This document shows, piece by piece, positions 54,015 to 63,113 of a DNA stretch of 64,000 nt. Origin of the DNA: JAAZPT01 sp034180455 (GTDB lineage Bacteria; Bacillota; Clostridia; Christensenellales; Aristaeellaceae); NCBI GenBank assembly GCA_034180455.1, contig JAXFOG010000032.1, positions 62,001 to 126,000 on the forward strand, given 5' to 3'. How positions within the stretch are numbered: position 1 is the first letter of the stretch; every line of letters starts with the position of its first letter. The position numbers were made by a program, and so were the translations under genes. Below the pieces are notes generated by a model. The model saw only the letters and a list, made by a program, of their open reading frames with translations. It was not told the origin of the DNA and made no database searches.

Positions 54015-54306
54015 AAAGCTCTTCAAGAATAATTTTCTTGTGTTTTCTGCTTTCTTTATAAATTACAAATTTTCTACCTATGCACTGTATTGGTTCGCTA
54101 TGTACCCTTTCACATAGATCTTCACACGCTTCTCTTGCTTCAATTGGAGCACCTTCCTGAACGGAGCATTTAATAAGCTCCCTTTTTTCAAGAAGATCAT
54201 AGGCTTCTTTTACAGTTGCCTCAGTTATGCCATTTATTCCTATGAATAGTACAGGCTCCATTGTGTTTGCCATAGCTCTTAAAGCTGATCTTTGTTTGCT
54301 AGTCAT
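54013..54306 (-). CDS. yhbY: YhbY-type CRM domain RNA-binding protein
   Basis: A 97-residue CRM-domain protein that binds ribosomal RNA and takes part in large-subunit assembly. Typical sequence: SKQRSALRAMANTMEPVLFIG and the GxxG loop GINGIT at 23-28, followed by VKEAYDLLEKRELIKCSV. GAGGT precedes the ATG. It follows obg by 8 bases; obg-yhbY pairing is common in Firmicutes and both act on the ribosome. Confidence 0.95.
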   Translation of the reverse strand: MTSKQRSALRAMANTMEPVLFIGINGITEATVKEAYDLLEKRELIKCSVQEGAPIEAREACEDLCERVHSEPIQCIGRKFVIYKESRKHKKIILEEL

Positions 54307-54314
54307 ATATACCT

Positions 54315-55580
54315 CTATTCTATAAAGTCAAATTCCATATCGCCAAGCTTTATGCTGTCACCATCTTTTGCACCTTGTGCACGTAGTTCATCCATAATTC
54401 CAAGATTTTCAAGCATCTTATGGAACCAGTTAATGCTGTCTTGATCAGAAAAGTTTACTGTATCTATAAGTCTATCTATACCGTCTCCACTTACTTCAAA
54501 TCCATATTCGGTTTTTTCTACGATATATTCTTTTTCTGGAGCAGCCTTGTATACTTCGCTTTCTTGAGGGAAGCTGATTATTGGTGGCAACTCTTTAAGC
54601 TTTTCTATTATAAAATCTACTAGTTTATCTAGACCTTTATTTGTGGCTGCGCTTGCTACAAAACAATCAAGGCCATGACTTTTAAATTTCTCAACTATTT
54701 GATTTACAAGCTCATCATTAATCAAGTCGCTTTTGTTTAAAACCAGCACCTGTGGTCTATTTTTTAAATCTCCATAAGCCTGCAGTTCCTTGTTAATAGC
54801 AAGATAATCCTCATACGGATCTCTACCCTCACTACCACTTATGTCAATAACATTTAGTATTAGTCTAGTACGCTCAATATGGCGTAGAAAATAATGTCCT
54901 AGTCCTTTGCCCTCACTAGCGCCTTCTACAAGACCAGGTATATCTGCAAGCACAAAGCTCGTATCATATTTCTGGACTATTCCTAGGTTTGGAGTGAGCG
55001 TGGTAAAGTGATAATTGGCAATTTTGGGTTTAGCTCTAGTAAGCGCAGCTAGTATTGTGCTTTTGCCTACATTTGGGAATCCCACTAAGCCTACATCTGC
55101 CAATGTTTTGAGCTCCATAATAAACTCAAACATATCATTTTTAATGCCTGGTTTTGCAAAATTTGGAGTCTGCCTTGTTGAGCTTGCAAAGTGAGAATTG
55201 CCGAACCCACCTCTTCCACCATGCAAAAGTATCTTTTTCTTGTTTGGTTTGTCCATGTCAGCAACTATTAGTCCTGTATCTTTTTGAAATATAACAGTTC
55301 CAACTGGTACTTTTATAAGAAGGCTTTCTCCGTCTTTACCTTTACGAAGGTTGCTTTGTCCGGCCTCTCCATTTTCAGCTACATATTTTGTTTTATATTT
55401 AAAGTCTAGCAGAGTGTGCATGTTTGGATCTGCCAATATAATTATATCTCCACCTTTGCCACCATCTCCACCGTCAGGGCCACCATTTTGAATAAATTTC
55501 TCCCTATGAAATGATACACATCCATTTCCTCCGTCGCCGGCCCTTAATTTTATTGTAACTCTATCTACAAATAATGCCAT
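54315..55580 (-). CDS. obgE: Obg family GTPase
   Basis: Essential GTPase of 50S assembly and stress signalling. The glycine-rich Obg fold spans 1-158 (DGGNG, GGPDGGDGGKGGD, GRGGFGNSHF). The G domain has GFPNVGKS at 167-174, DIPGLVEGA, NKSD near 281, and SAATNKGLDKL. A C-terminal OCT domain (about 345-421) is present, as in Gram-positive Obg. AGGAGA precedes the ATG, which shares one base with the nth stop (TAATG). Confidence 0.98.
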   Translation of the reverse strand: MALFVDRVTIKLRAGDGGNGCVSFHREKFIQNGGPDGGDGGKGGDIIILADPNMHTLLDFKYKTKYVAENGEAGQSNLRKGKDGESLLIKVPVGTVIFQKDTGLIVADMDKPNKKKILLHGGRGGFGNSHFASSTRQTPNFAKPGIKNDMFEFIMELKTLADVGLVGFPNVGKSTILAALTRAKPKIANYHFTTLTPNLGIVQKYDTSFVLADIPGLVEGASEGKGLGHYFLRHIERTRLILNVIDISGSEGRDPYEDYLAINKELQAYGDLKNRPQVLVLNKSDLINDELVNQIVEKFKSHGLDCFVASAATNKGLDKLVDFIIEKLKELPPIISFPQESEVYKAAPEKEYIVEKTEYGFEVSGDGIDRLIDTVNFSDQDSINWFHKMLENLGIMDELRAQGAKDGDSIKLGDMEFDFIE

Positions 55581-56230
55581 TATATCTCCTTCTTGATCTT
55601 TTTATAATAATCACATAATTCTTGTAAGTCGCAGTCTTTGCAGAGTGGATTTCTAGCCTTGCATACACGTCTGCCGTGAAATATCAGCCAGTGATGAGCG
55701 TCTATCCACTTTTCTTGTGGAATGTTCTTCATAAGCTGCTTTTCTGTTTCCTCAACATTTTTTGCTTTGGCAAGACCAATTCTATTGCTTACTCTGAAAA
55801 CATGAGTATCTACTGCTATACTTGGCACATGAAATGCATTTGCCATTACTACATTCGCTGTTTTTCTTCCTACTCCTGGCAATTCCTGTAAAGAATCCAT
55901 ATCATCAGGAACCTTGCCATTGTATTTTTCTACAAGTATTTTACTGGCATTTATAATATTTTTAGCCTTTGAGGCAAACCCACAACTACGCACCAAAGCA
56001 TGTAGATCTTCCTCTGAACATTCTGCCATGGCAAAAGCATCGGGATATCGCCTAAAAACCTCTGGAGTAACCTTGTTCACCTGTACATCAGTACACTGTG
56101 CCGATAAAATCGTTGCCACAAGTGTTTCAAAAGGATTATGAAAAATAAGCTCTGGACCAGCGCTTGGATACATCTCTTGTAATTTTTGAATTATTAGATT
56201 GTTTTTTTGGGATTTTGATAATTTTGTCAT
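55580..56230 (-). CDS. nth: Endonuclease III (DNA glycosylase/AP lyase)
   Basis: Base-excision repair of oxidised pyrimidines. The HhH motif LPGVGRKTANVV (117-128) carries catalytic Lys123, with Asp141 in VDTHVFR. Cys190, 197, 200 and 206 form the C-x6-C-x2-C-x5-C [4Fe-4S] site. 216 residues. No ribosome site precedes ATG 56230, and a promoter-like TTGACT-17-TATAAA ends on that ATG, so the start may be elsewhere; the family alignment nevertheless supports an N-terminal helix here. Neighbours obg and yhbY are translationally linked. Confidence 0.95.
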   Translation of the reverse strand: MTKLSKSQKNNLIIQKLQEMYPSAGPELIFHNPFETLVATILSAQCTDVQVNKVTPEVFRRYPDAFAMAECSEEDLHALVRSCGFASKAKNIINASKILVEKYNGKVPDDMDSLQELPGVGRKTANVVMANAFHVPSIAVDTHVFRVSNRIGLAKAKNVEETEKQLMKNIPQEKWIDAHHWLIFHGRRVCKARNPLCKDCDLQELCDYYKKIKKEI

Positions 56231-56355
56231 TTATATTAGTTAGATTCTGGTAAGTCAATAAAAGTTTTGAAATAAACTTAATAAAGTATCTTATTATGTT
56301 AAATTCATTTTGCCATATATAAATATACATTATTCACTCGTGTTTTTCAACCTGC

Positions 56356-57093
56356 TTATTTTAATATATATTGTAGTAAAGCAATTAGAAATAGGTGTGC
56401 TGGGTAAAGTGAGTAGCTAATCCATTTATTTATTTTGATACCACTATTTGTATTTATTAGTATAAAAGGTAAGGCAAGAATGGCAAGTCCTTGCATACTA
56501 AGCCATGGAGATATAATTTGCACAAATCTATTACCATAGTTTATGTTAATACCAAATAGACTCTGCATGGAGAAGCTGCTTATACCCCAGTACATAGTAA
56601 AAGTAATAAAGAATGCCAAAACACTAGCTTTGCTTTCTTTTGCAAGATATAATAGCATTACAAACAACACTCCAGATTTACCATAATCTACGTTTATATA
56701 AGATGTTAAAGCTAGCACGATAAGTGGAATCAAAAATCTTGTCACATAGTTTTTTGTTTGCATACCAGCTATGCCAAGAAGTGCAAGGGACAGAGTGAAT
56801 AATATATTAAGATTATTCCAGTAATGTCCTAGCACATAATTATAGATTGGTTGAGAAATAAAAGCCAATGCAAGCACTCTTAATATATATATCCAAATGT
56901 TCTTAGTATATGATGCTCCAAGTACTATGCCCCATGCAAATAAAGGGAATGAAATTCTACCTAACACTCTTAATTCGTTGATTTCTGGATATATTGTAGC
57001 ACCCATATGATCTATAATCATAAAAATCAGAGCAAAGATTTTTATAAATGCACTGTCTGTATTGCAGTTTGTAAATTTCTTTATATCTTGCAT
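56356..57093 (-). CDS. TraX family membrane protein
   Basis: Membrane protein of 245 residues with about eight helices and the TraX-family signature IFMIIDHMGATIYP near 23-36 and GRISFPLFAWGIVLG. F-plasmid TraX acetylates pilin; chromosomal relatives in Gram-positives are probably acyltransferases of envelope components. ATG 57093 is preferred over the frame opening at 57240 because GGAGG lies just upstream. No conjugation genes are nearby. It is monocistronic, divergent from pepQ. Confidence 0.88.
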   Translation of the reverse strand: MQDIKKFTNCNTDSAFIKIFALIFMIIDHMGATIYPEINELRVLGRISFPLFAWGIVLGASYTKNIWIYILRVLALAFISQPIYNYVLGHYWNNLNILFTLSLALLGIAGMQTKNYVTRFLIPLIVLALTSYINVDYGKSGVLFVMLLYLAKESKASVLAFFITFTMYWGISSFSMQSLFGININYGNRFVQIISPWLSMQGLAILALPFILINTNSGIKINKWISYSLYPAHLFLIALLQYILK

Positions 57094-57208
57094 AATTACC
57101 TCCGTATATATTATACCAAAATAATTTTTGAGTGAAAATATAATAAATATATAGAAATTCTCCGTTTTATATGATAAAATAACAAAGAGCATTAGGAAAG
57201 GAAAGAAA

Positions 57209-58276
57209 ATGAATAGGATAGACAATTTATTTGCGAGCATCTCGCTTAAAAATAATCAAGCAGTAGTACTGCATTCTGCTCCTAACATATATTATATGTC
57301 AGCTTATACTGGAGAAGGTATTGTAGTGATTGCTCATAACATTAAAGCGATAATTACCGACTTTAGATATACAGAGCAAGCAGAAAAACAGTCTCCAGAC
57401 TTTGAAATTATCATGGTAGATGCTCAGCATAACCATAATAAGTGCCTTGCAGATTTGCTTTATAAGAATGATATTTCTTCAGTGTATGCAGAGCAGGATT
57501 TCATAAGTCATAAAAGTTACGAGATATTGCAGAATGCAATCAAGAATGTTTCGATTCTAGATCTTGGCAACAGCATTCGTCTGCTTCGCTCCATAAAAGA
57601 TGAAAAAGAGATAAGCTATATCAGGAAAGCCTGTGAGATCACAGGTGAATCATTGCTTGCACTGCTTCCATTTATTAAAGAAGGATGCACTGAAAAAGAG
57701 ATTACTGCAAGACTTGAGTACATCATGAAGCAAAAGGGTAGCGACGAGCTAGCTTTCAACACTATATGTGCAGCTGGAGCAAACGGATCTTTGCCACATG
57801 CTGTGCCTGGTGAATACAAGGTTCAAAAGGGCGATATAATTACTTTTGACTTTGGCGCAAAATACAAAGGTTACTGTGCTGATATGACCAGAAATGTATC
57901 GATAGGAACCCCAAGCGACACAATGGCAAAAGTATTTGATACAGTAAAAGAAGCTCAGCAGTTAGGTAAGGACGCCTTAAAGCCAGGAGTAAAGTGTAGC
58001 GATATTGATAAAAAAGTTAGAGACTTTATTGCAGACAAGGGTTATGCTGGAAGATTTGGGCATGGACTTGGTCATGCAGTAGGTATAGAGATACACGAAG
58101 AACCAAGACTTAGCCCCTCATGCGACGATATTACTAAGGTCAACCATATTTTAACCGTAGAGCCTGGTATATATCTTCCAGGAATAGGTGGAGTAAGAAT
58201 AGAGGACAGCTGTCTTGTTACAGAAAATGGCAATGAAGCATTGACCACTATTAGCAGAGATTTATTTATCGTATAA
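57209..58276 (+). CDS. pepQ: M24 family Xaa-Pro peptidase
   Basis: Cytoplasmic metallopeptidase removing residues next to proline. The creatinase-like N-terminal domain covers 1-125 and the pita-bread domain follows. All five metal ligands are present: Asp214 and Asp225 in FDFGAKYKGYCADMTRN, His289 in GHGLGHAVG, Glu318 in VEPGIY and Glu332 in RIEDSCLV. 355 residues. AAAGGA precedes the ATG. It lies upstream of efp, a frequent pairing in Firmicutes that may reflect a shared proline theme (EF-P relieves polyproline stalls). Confidence 0.95.
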   Translation: MNRIDNLFASISLKNNQAVVLHSAPNIYYMSAYTGEGIVVIAHNIKAIITDFRYTEQAEKQSPDFEIIMVDAQHNHNKCLADLLYKNDISSVYAEQDFISHKSYEILQNAIKNVSILDLGNSIRLLRSIKDEKEISYIRKACEITGESLLALLPFIKEGCTEKEITARLEYIMKQKGSDELAFNTICAAGANGSLPHAVPGEYKVQKGDIITFDFGAKYKGYCADMTRNVSIGTPSDTMAKVFDTVKEAQQLGKDALKPGVKCSDIDKKVRDFIADKGYAGRFGHGLGHAVGIEIHEEPRLSPSCDDITKVNHILTVEPGIYLPGIGGVRIEDSCLVTENGNEALTTISRDLFIV

Positions 58277-58312
58277 CTATATTCTATTTGAAATTTGAAC
58301 GGAGGAACTATT

Positions 58313-58873
58313 TTGATTACAGCAGGAGATTTTAGAAAAGGCATCACTATTGAATGGGATGGTGGAGTTTGGAACATTGTGGACTTTCAGCATGTAAAGC
58401 CTGGCAAAGGCTCTGCTTTTGTTCGTACCAAACTTAAGAACATTATGACCGGTGCAGTTATAGAGCGCACATTTAACCCTACCGATAAAACACCAAGGGC
58501 AATAATCGAGACAAAGGAAATGCAGTATTCTTATAAGGACGGCAATCTTTATTATTTCATGGATACCGAAACTTATGAGCAGATACCACTTAATCAGGAT
58601 CAGGTTGAAGATGCTACACCTTTCATTCGTGAAGGCGACAATGTAACCATGAGATTTTTCAAGGGTAGTCCATTCTCTGTTGAGCCACCAAACTTTGTTG
58701 TGCTGGAAGTAACACAGACAGAGCCAGGATTCAAGGGAGATACTGCTAGCAATACATATAAACCTGCTACTGTTGAAACAGGCTTTACACTGCAAGTGCC
58801 TCTGTTTATTAACATTGGTGATAAAATTCGTATCGATACTCGCGAGGGTGGAGAATATATGGAAAGAGCATAG
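58313..58873 (+). CDS. efp: Elongation factor P
   Basis: Ribosomal factor that rescues stalling at polyproline. Three beta-barrel domains in 186 residues; the start is MITAGDFRKG, read from TTG 58313 with GGAGGA upstream (a TTG at 58295 in frame is inside the ribosome-site region and rejected). Lys32 in HVKPGKGSAFVRTK is the tip residue modified in other bacteria; no EpmA or similar gene is in the window. The C-terminal signature DKIRIDTREGGEYMERA is intact. It lies between pepQ and the CD1247-like gene. Confidence 0.98.
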   Translation: MITAGDFRKGITIEWDGGVWNIVDFQHVKPGKGSAFVRTKLKNIMTGAVIERTFNPTDKTPRAIIETKEMQYSYKDGNLYYFMDTETYEQIPLNQDQVEDATPFIREGDNVTMRFFKGSPFSVEPPNFVVLEVTQTEPGFKGDTASNTYKPATVETGFTLQVPLFINIGDKIRIDTREGGEYMERA

Positions 58874-58882
58874 GAGGATTAA

Positions 58883-59287
58883 ATGAGCAAATTGTCAGAA
58901 AAGTTAGCATACCTAAAGGGCCTTATGGAAGGGATGAACCTAAAGGAAAAAGAGCCTGAGACAAAGATAATTAGTGGAATTCTTGAGGCTATGGAACTTG
59001 CAAATGAGAGATTGGATTACCTTGAAGATAAGGCAGACGATATGGATGACTATATCAACGAGATAGATCACGATCTTGGCGATCTAGAAGATTTTGTGGC
59101 AGGCGATGACGAAGATGAGTGCTGCTGCCATGATCACGATTTAGATGATTATGATGAAGAAGATGAGGATGTAAGTTATGAGTGCCCTGAGTGTGGCGCA
59201 GAAGTAGAACTTGATCCAGACAAACTAATGGCTGAAGACGAACCAAAATGCCCCGAATGTGGCGCATCTATGTTTACAGAAGAATAA
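58883..59287 (+). CDS. Acidic zinc-ribbon protein, CD1247 N-terminal domain type
   Basis: A 134-residue protein. Residues 1-70 are helical (KLAYLKGLMEGMNL, then a coiled-coil-like acidic helix), as in the CD1247 N-terminal domain of clostridial proteins. The middle is extremely acidic (runs of Asp and Glu, with a CCCH cluster). The end is a zinc ribbon with two CPECG knuckles about 22 residues apart. No enzyme motif. It follows efp by 9 bases with AGGAGG as ribosome site, so it is co-translated with EF-P; function unknown, possibly ribosome- or RNA polymerase-associated. Confidence 0.82.
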   Translation: MSKLSEKLAYLKGLMEGMNLKEKEPETKIISGILEAMELANERLDYLEDKADDMDDYINEIDHDLGDLEDFVAGDDEDECCCHDHDLDDYDEEDEDVSYECPECGAEVELDPDKLMAEDEPKCPECGASMFTEE

Positions 59288-59293
59288 TTTATT

Positions 59294-59318
59294 GCGAAGC
59301 TACGGCTTCGCTTTTTTT
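59294..59318 (+). terminator. Terminator of pepQ-efp-CD1247-like operon
   Basis: GCGAAGC (59294-59300), loop TACG, GCTTCGC (59305-59311), T7 tail. Confidence 0.9.
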
Positions 59319-59507
59319 ACCATATTTTATAAATTTCAATATTGTTAAAACTTTTTATACTTAGCCAAGTAGAGTGAAAGCAAACGTTACTCCAGTAAAG
59401 CAAGTGTTTTATCATATTGAATTTTTTATTTAATAAACTTCTAATATACTAATGATGAATGAATATTATCTTTTTTGCTACATGAATATTGTTTGCAAGT
59501 CGTACTA

Positions 59508-59536
59508 TTGAAAATATTCTTGGAAATGTATATAAT
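59508..59536 (+). promoter_or_regulatory. Promoter of the minD-rodA operon
   Basis: TTGAAA (59508-59513), 17-base spacer, TATAAT (59531-59536). The preceding 190 bases (59319-59507) are AT-rich and hold no other feature that I can support. Confidence 0.72.
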
Positions 59537-59562
59537 TGAATGATTAAATGTTGGAGGATTAT

Positions 59563-60321
59563 ATGGCGAAAAAAATAATAATCACTAGTGGCAAGGGAGG
59601 CGTAGGCAAGACCACCATTTCTGCAATGCTGGCTGTAGAACTTGCACTAATGGGCAAAAAGACACTTGTATTTGATTATGATACTGGACTTAGAAATCAA
59701 GATATAATTCTCGGAATGCAGAATGAAGTAGTTTATAATGTTATAGATTTTATTGAAGGTAATGCCAATATAGATCAAATTTTGATACAACATAGAAATT
59801 ATCCCAATTTATATCTACTATCTACAAGCCAATATGCCAAGCAAAACGATATTGATTCTGATGATCTTAAGAAGGTGCTTGATGCTGTTGATTCAAAATT
59901 TGATTTTATTATTATTGATTCGCCTGCAGGTATTGAAAAATATGTTAAAAATGCAATAAAAAAAGTTGATGTTAGAATAGTTATAAGCACCTGCGACGAT
60001 GTGTGCATTCGCGATGCAGAAAAAGTAATATTTGAAATAAATAAGCGAGAGTTGGGCAGACCATATCTTTTAGTAAATAAGGTGAATCCAAAGCTAGTGC
60101 TAAGAGGGAGCTGCTATTCTCCACAAAAGGTTGCAGAAATACTTGATACAGAACTTTTGGGCTATGTGCAGGACGATATTAAAATAAAGGAAGCAATAAA
60201 TAGCACAGGCCTTCCCGACAGAAGTAGCATATCTTTTATGGCTATAAACAGAATAGCTAGACGTCTGCTTGGCGAAAAAGTTGAAATACCAAAAATAAAA
60301 AAGAGATTTTTGTTTTTCTAA
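59563..60321 (+). CDS. MinD family ATPase
   Basis: Deviant Walker A ATPase of the ParA/MinD group, 252 residues: GKGGVGKTT at 10-18, DYDTGLRNQDIILG, and IIIDSPAGIE as Walker B. The end, EIPKIKKRFLFF, is a short basic-hydrophobic stretch like the membrane-targeting helix of MinD. GGAGG precedes ATG 59563 (the frame opens 5 codons earlier). Neither MinC nor MinE/DivIVA is adjacent; the following genes are a RodA/FtsW protein and a flippase, so the context is cell-wall growth or division. True MinD is likely, but a positioning ATPase of another kind is possible. Confidence 0.85.
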   Translation: MAKKIIITSGKGGVGKTTISAMLAVELALMGKKTLVFDYDTGLRNQDIILGMQNEVVYNVIDFIEGNANIDQILIQHRNYPNLYLLSTSQYAKQNDIDSDDLKKVLDAVDSKFDFIIIDSPAGIEKYVKNAIKKVDVRIVISTCDDVCIRDAEKVIFEINKRELGRPYLLVNKVNPKLVLRGSCYSPQKVAEILDTELLGYVQDDIKIKEAINSTGLPDRSSISFMAINRIARRLLGEKVEIPKIKKRFLFF

Positions 60322-60323
60322 AA

Positions 60324-61538
60324 ATGCAGTCAATAAGAAATAGATTAATTCTAAAAGATAATTCTTCAAAATATAGAGCCAGAATAGATATTGTGCTTAT
60401 ACTACTAGTATATGCAATTACTATATTTGGCGTTTTTGCTGTATCAGTTGCTTCCTTTAGCATAAACTCCAATCCTGAAGGAGATATTTTTAACCAAATT
60501 GTTGGATCTCACTATGGATTAAGACAAGCAGTATTTATGCTTATTTCGCCTATAGTACTTGGATTTATAGTTGCAATACCCTATGACTATCTGCGAAATA
60601 ATGTTATGACTATATACTTTTTAAGTATTGGTCTTTTGGTTGTTGCTTTACTTGGTGAGGCTGTTGCAGGTATAAATGCATTTATATCTATTTTCTGGGG
60701 ACTTACTATTCAGCCTGCAGAATTTGCAAAAATTGCAATTATAGTACTTTTAGCAAGTCAACTTGAAAACTTGAATGATCCATTTAAAACAGTTAAGAGC
60801 TCCATTAAGTTCTTAATTACTGTTGGTTCTCCTGCACTTATAACAATTATGCAGGGGGAGATGGGCTCTGCAATTGTTATGGCAGCAATAGTGCTAGTAA
60901 TGTTATTTGTAGCTGGAATGCCTTGGAAAAGATTTTTGCTGTTGATAGCATTTGCTGGAATGGCAATGGTTGGACTTGTACTGTTCTGGTCTTTGTTTAA
61001 CCCAGACAGCTATAGACTTCAGAGAATAATCGCACTTGTAAATCCTGATGCTGCAAGCGAAGCAGCAAAATACCAAGTAAATAACTCAATGATTGCCGTA
61101 GGAACAGGTGGTTTAAAAGGAATAGGCCCATTTAAAGAAGGATCTATCGCTCAGCTAGACTATGTACCTAAAGACTGGACAGACTTTATATTTTCAACTA
61201 TTGGTGAAGCGTTTGGCTTTATTGGCTGTGTTGCCGTAATTGCTCTGTATGTATTGATAATATTTAGATTGATGTACCTAGCCAGAACATCGTTGAATAG
61301 ATTTTCTGAGCTAGTAATTATAGGTATTATGACACTTATACTTGTGCACGTTTTCTTAAACATCGGTATGACTATTGGCCTTGTACCAGTAGTAGGCATA
61401 CCTTTGCCGTTCTTAAGCTATGGAGGTTCCAATCTGTTTACCAATATGATAGGTATAGGGCTTGTGCTTAATGTTACCAAAAACAGAAAACTTAGCAAAA
61501 CAAAATATGATAGCAGCTATATAGAAAAACATCTGTAG
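60324..61538 (+). CDS. RodA/FtsW/SpoVE (SEDS) family glycosyltransferase
   Basis: Polytopic SEDS peptidoglycan polymerase, 404 residues with about ten helices. Family features: QPAEFAKIAI near 130-139 and the large extracellular loop region ending GKGFGGS-like GGLKGIGPFKEGS, WTDFIFSTIGEAFGFIG and PLPFLSYGGSNLF. The sequence fits the RodA side as well as FtsW; no penicillin-binding protein partner is in the window. It starts 2 bases after the minD-like gene without a visible ribosome site, so translation is probably coupled. Confidence 0.92.
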   Translation: MQSIRNRLILKDNSSKYRARIDIVLILLVYAITIFGVFAVSVASFSINSNPEGDIFNQIVGSHYGLRQAVFMLISPIVLGFIVAIPYDYLRNNVMTIYFLSIGLLVVALLGEAVAGINAFISIFWGLTIQPAEFAKIAIIVLLASQLENLNDPFKTVKSSIKFLITVGSPALITIMQGEMGSAIVMAAIVLVMLFVAGMPWKRFLLLIAFAGMAMVGLVLFWSLFNPDSYRLQRIIALVNPDAASEAAKYQVNNSMIAVGTGGLKGIGPFKEGSIAQLDYVPKDWTDFIFSTIGEAFGFIGCVAVIALYVLIIFRLMYLARTSLNRFSELVIIGIMTLILVHVFLNIGMTIGLVPVVGIPLPFLSYGGSNLFTNMIGIGLVLNVTKNRKLSKTKYDSSYIEKHL

Positions 61539-61544
61539 GTGTAT

Positions 61545-63113
61545 ATGGATAGCAATAAAAAGTCCCTTATAAAGGGCGTGAGCATATTAGGCATATATGG
61601 TCTTATATGCAAGATAATTGGAGTAGTATTTAGAATACCACTTGCATTAATCATAGGTGATGATGGGTTGGGGGTTTATCAGCTGGTATTCCCGACTTAT
61701 GCCATGTTGCTCACTATTTCTTCAGCTGGAATACCAGTGGCAATTTCTCATGGAATAAGCTCTGCACTTGCAGTAAATGATAAGCGCACTGCCGAAAAAA
61801 CTTTTAAGGTTGCGCTTATTTTGCTATCTGCATTAGGAATTATAACTACTATATTTATGGTGCTTAATGCAGAGTTTTTAAGTGAGAGAGTTGGAAATCC
61901 AAAAACTAAGATGGGCTTTATCACAATAGCCCCATCACTTTTTATAGTATGTGTTATGTCTGCTTTCAGAGGCTATACTCAGGGTCAAAGAGACATGAAA
62001 CCTACTGCTATTTCTCAACTTCTTGAGCAGATAGGCAAGGTTGCTTTTGCTTTGCCTCTTGCATATATAGGCATGAAGAGTAGCGTTGTAAATGCTGCTG
62101 CAGGAGCATTGCTTGGCACATCTCTAGCTGAATTGCTTGCTTTGGTATACATATTTATTGCATACAGAAAAGATAAACGAAGTGATAATGATATTGTTCA
62201 AAATGCGTCATTTCCTGAGCAAAACAATAAAACTATAGCTATAAATCTTATTAAAATGGCTGTACCAATAACTATTGGTGCTTGCGTTGTGCCTTTATCT
62301 GGATTTGTAGATTCAGCAATGCTTGTAAATAGAATGCGCGATATAGGTTTTAGCATAGATGATGCTTCAAGATTGTATGGACTTTACTCTGGACTTGTAA
62401 TTACACTAATAAATGTTCCAACGGCACTAGCAGTAGCAATTTCAATGACGCTTGTTCCTACTATTTCAAGTGCTATGTCGGCTAAAAGGTACGATTCAGT
62501 GCAGAGACAGAGCCTTCAAGGACTAAGATATGCCTTTTTGATAGGACTTCCATGTTCATTTGGAATGAGCGTACTTGCAAAGCCAATATTGCACTTCTTT
62601 TATTCTTCATTGGGTGTGGAAAGTGTTAATACTGCAAGCTCGTTGCTGCAAGTATCAAGTTTTACTATACTTTTGTTTACAGTCGTTCAGGCTACAAGTG
62701 GTATATTGCAGGGGTTAAAGCACGAACGCATACCTATGTATACTCTTGCGCTAGGTGTTCTAATAAAAATAATATTAAATTATTACTTTGTTGGGCAAAA
62801 GGATATAAATATCTACGGAGCACCTTATGCTTCGATAGTTTGCTACACTATTAGCATGATTCCAAATATTTATTATGTAAATAAGTATTGCAATATTAAA
62901 TTTGATTGGATGGCTTGTGTTGTTCGTCCTGGATTGGCTTGTATTGTTATGTGGCTAGTGTTGAAACTTTTATCAGGAATATTACCCTTTGGAAGAATAA
63001 GCACAATTATACTTATAGTTATAGGTATGGTGGTATTTATGCTTTTCGCTTATATTTTCAAAGCTATTACAAAAGAAGATTTAAGTATTTTGTTTAGGAG
63101 AAGACATGCATAA
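61545..63113 (+). CDS. Polysaccharide/lipid II flippase (SpoVB/MurJ-like, MOP superfamily)
   Basis: A 522-residue protein with about 14 helices: IKGVSILGIYGLICKIIG at the start, then GVYQLVFPTYAMLLTISSAG and AFRGYTQGQRDMKPTA, which is a SpoVB-type signature. Such proteins flip lipid-linked cell-wall precursors. Following a SEDS polymerase it is likely a lipid II flippase. ATG 61545 is chosen with a weak AGGT site; GTG 61539 is an alternative. The end overlaps mazG by 8 bases. Confidence 0.9.
   Translation: MDSNKKSLIKGVSILGIYGLICKIIGVVFRIPLALIIGDDGLGVYQLVFPTYAMLLTISSAGIPVAISHGISSALAVNDKRTAEKTFKVALILLSALGIITTIFMVLNAEFLSERVGNPKTKMGFITIAPSLFIVCVMSAFRGYTQGQRDMKPTAISQLLEQIGKVAFALPLAYIGMKSSVVNAAAGALLGTSLAELLALVYIFIAYRKDKRSDNDIVQNASFPEQNNKTIAINLIKMAVPITIGACVVPLSGFVDSAMLVNRMRDIGFSIDDASRLYGLYSGLVITLINVPTALAVAISMTLVPTISSAMSAKRYDSVQRQSLQGLRYAFLIGLPCSFGMSVLAKPILHFFYSSLGVESVNTASSLLQVSSFTILLFTVVQATSGILQGLKHERIPMYTLALGVLIKIILNYYFVGQKDINIYGAPYASIVCYTISMIPNIYYVNKYCNIKFDWMACVVRPGLACIVMWLVLKLLSGILPFGRISTIILIVIGMVVFMLFAYIFKAITKEDLSILFRRRHA

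Noticed and set aside
58277..58795. 172-codon minus-strand open frame across efp
   Set aside because: Shadow of elongation factor P, which is unambiguous.
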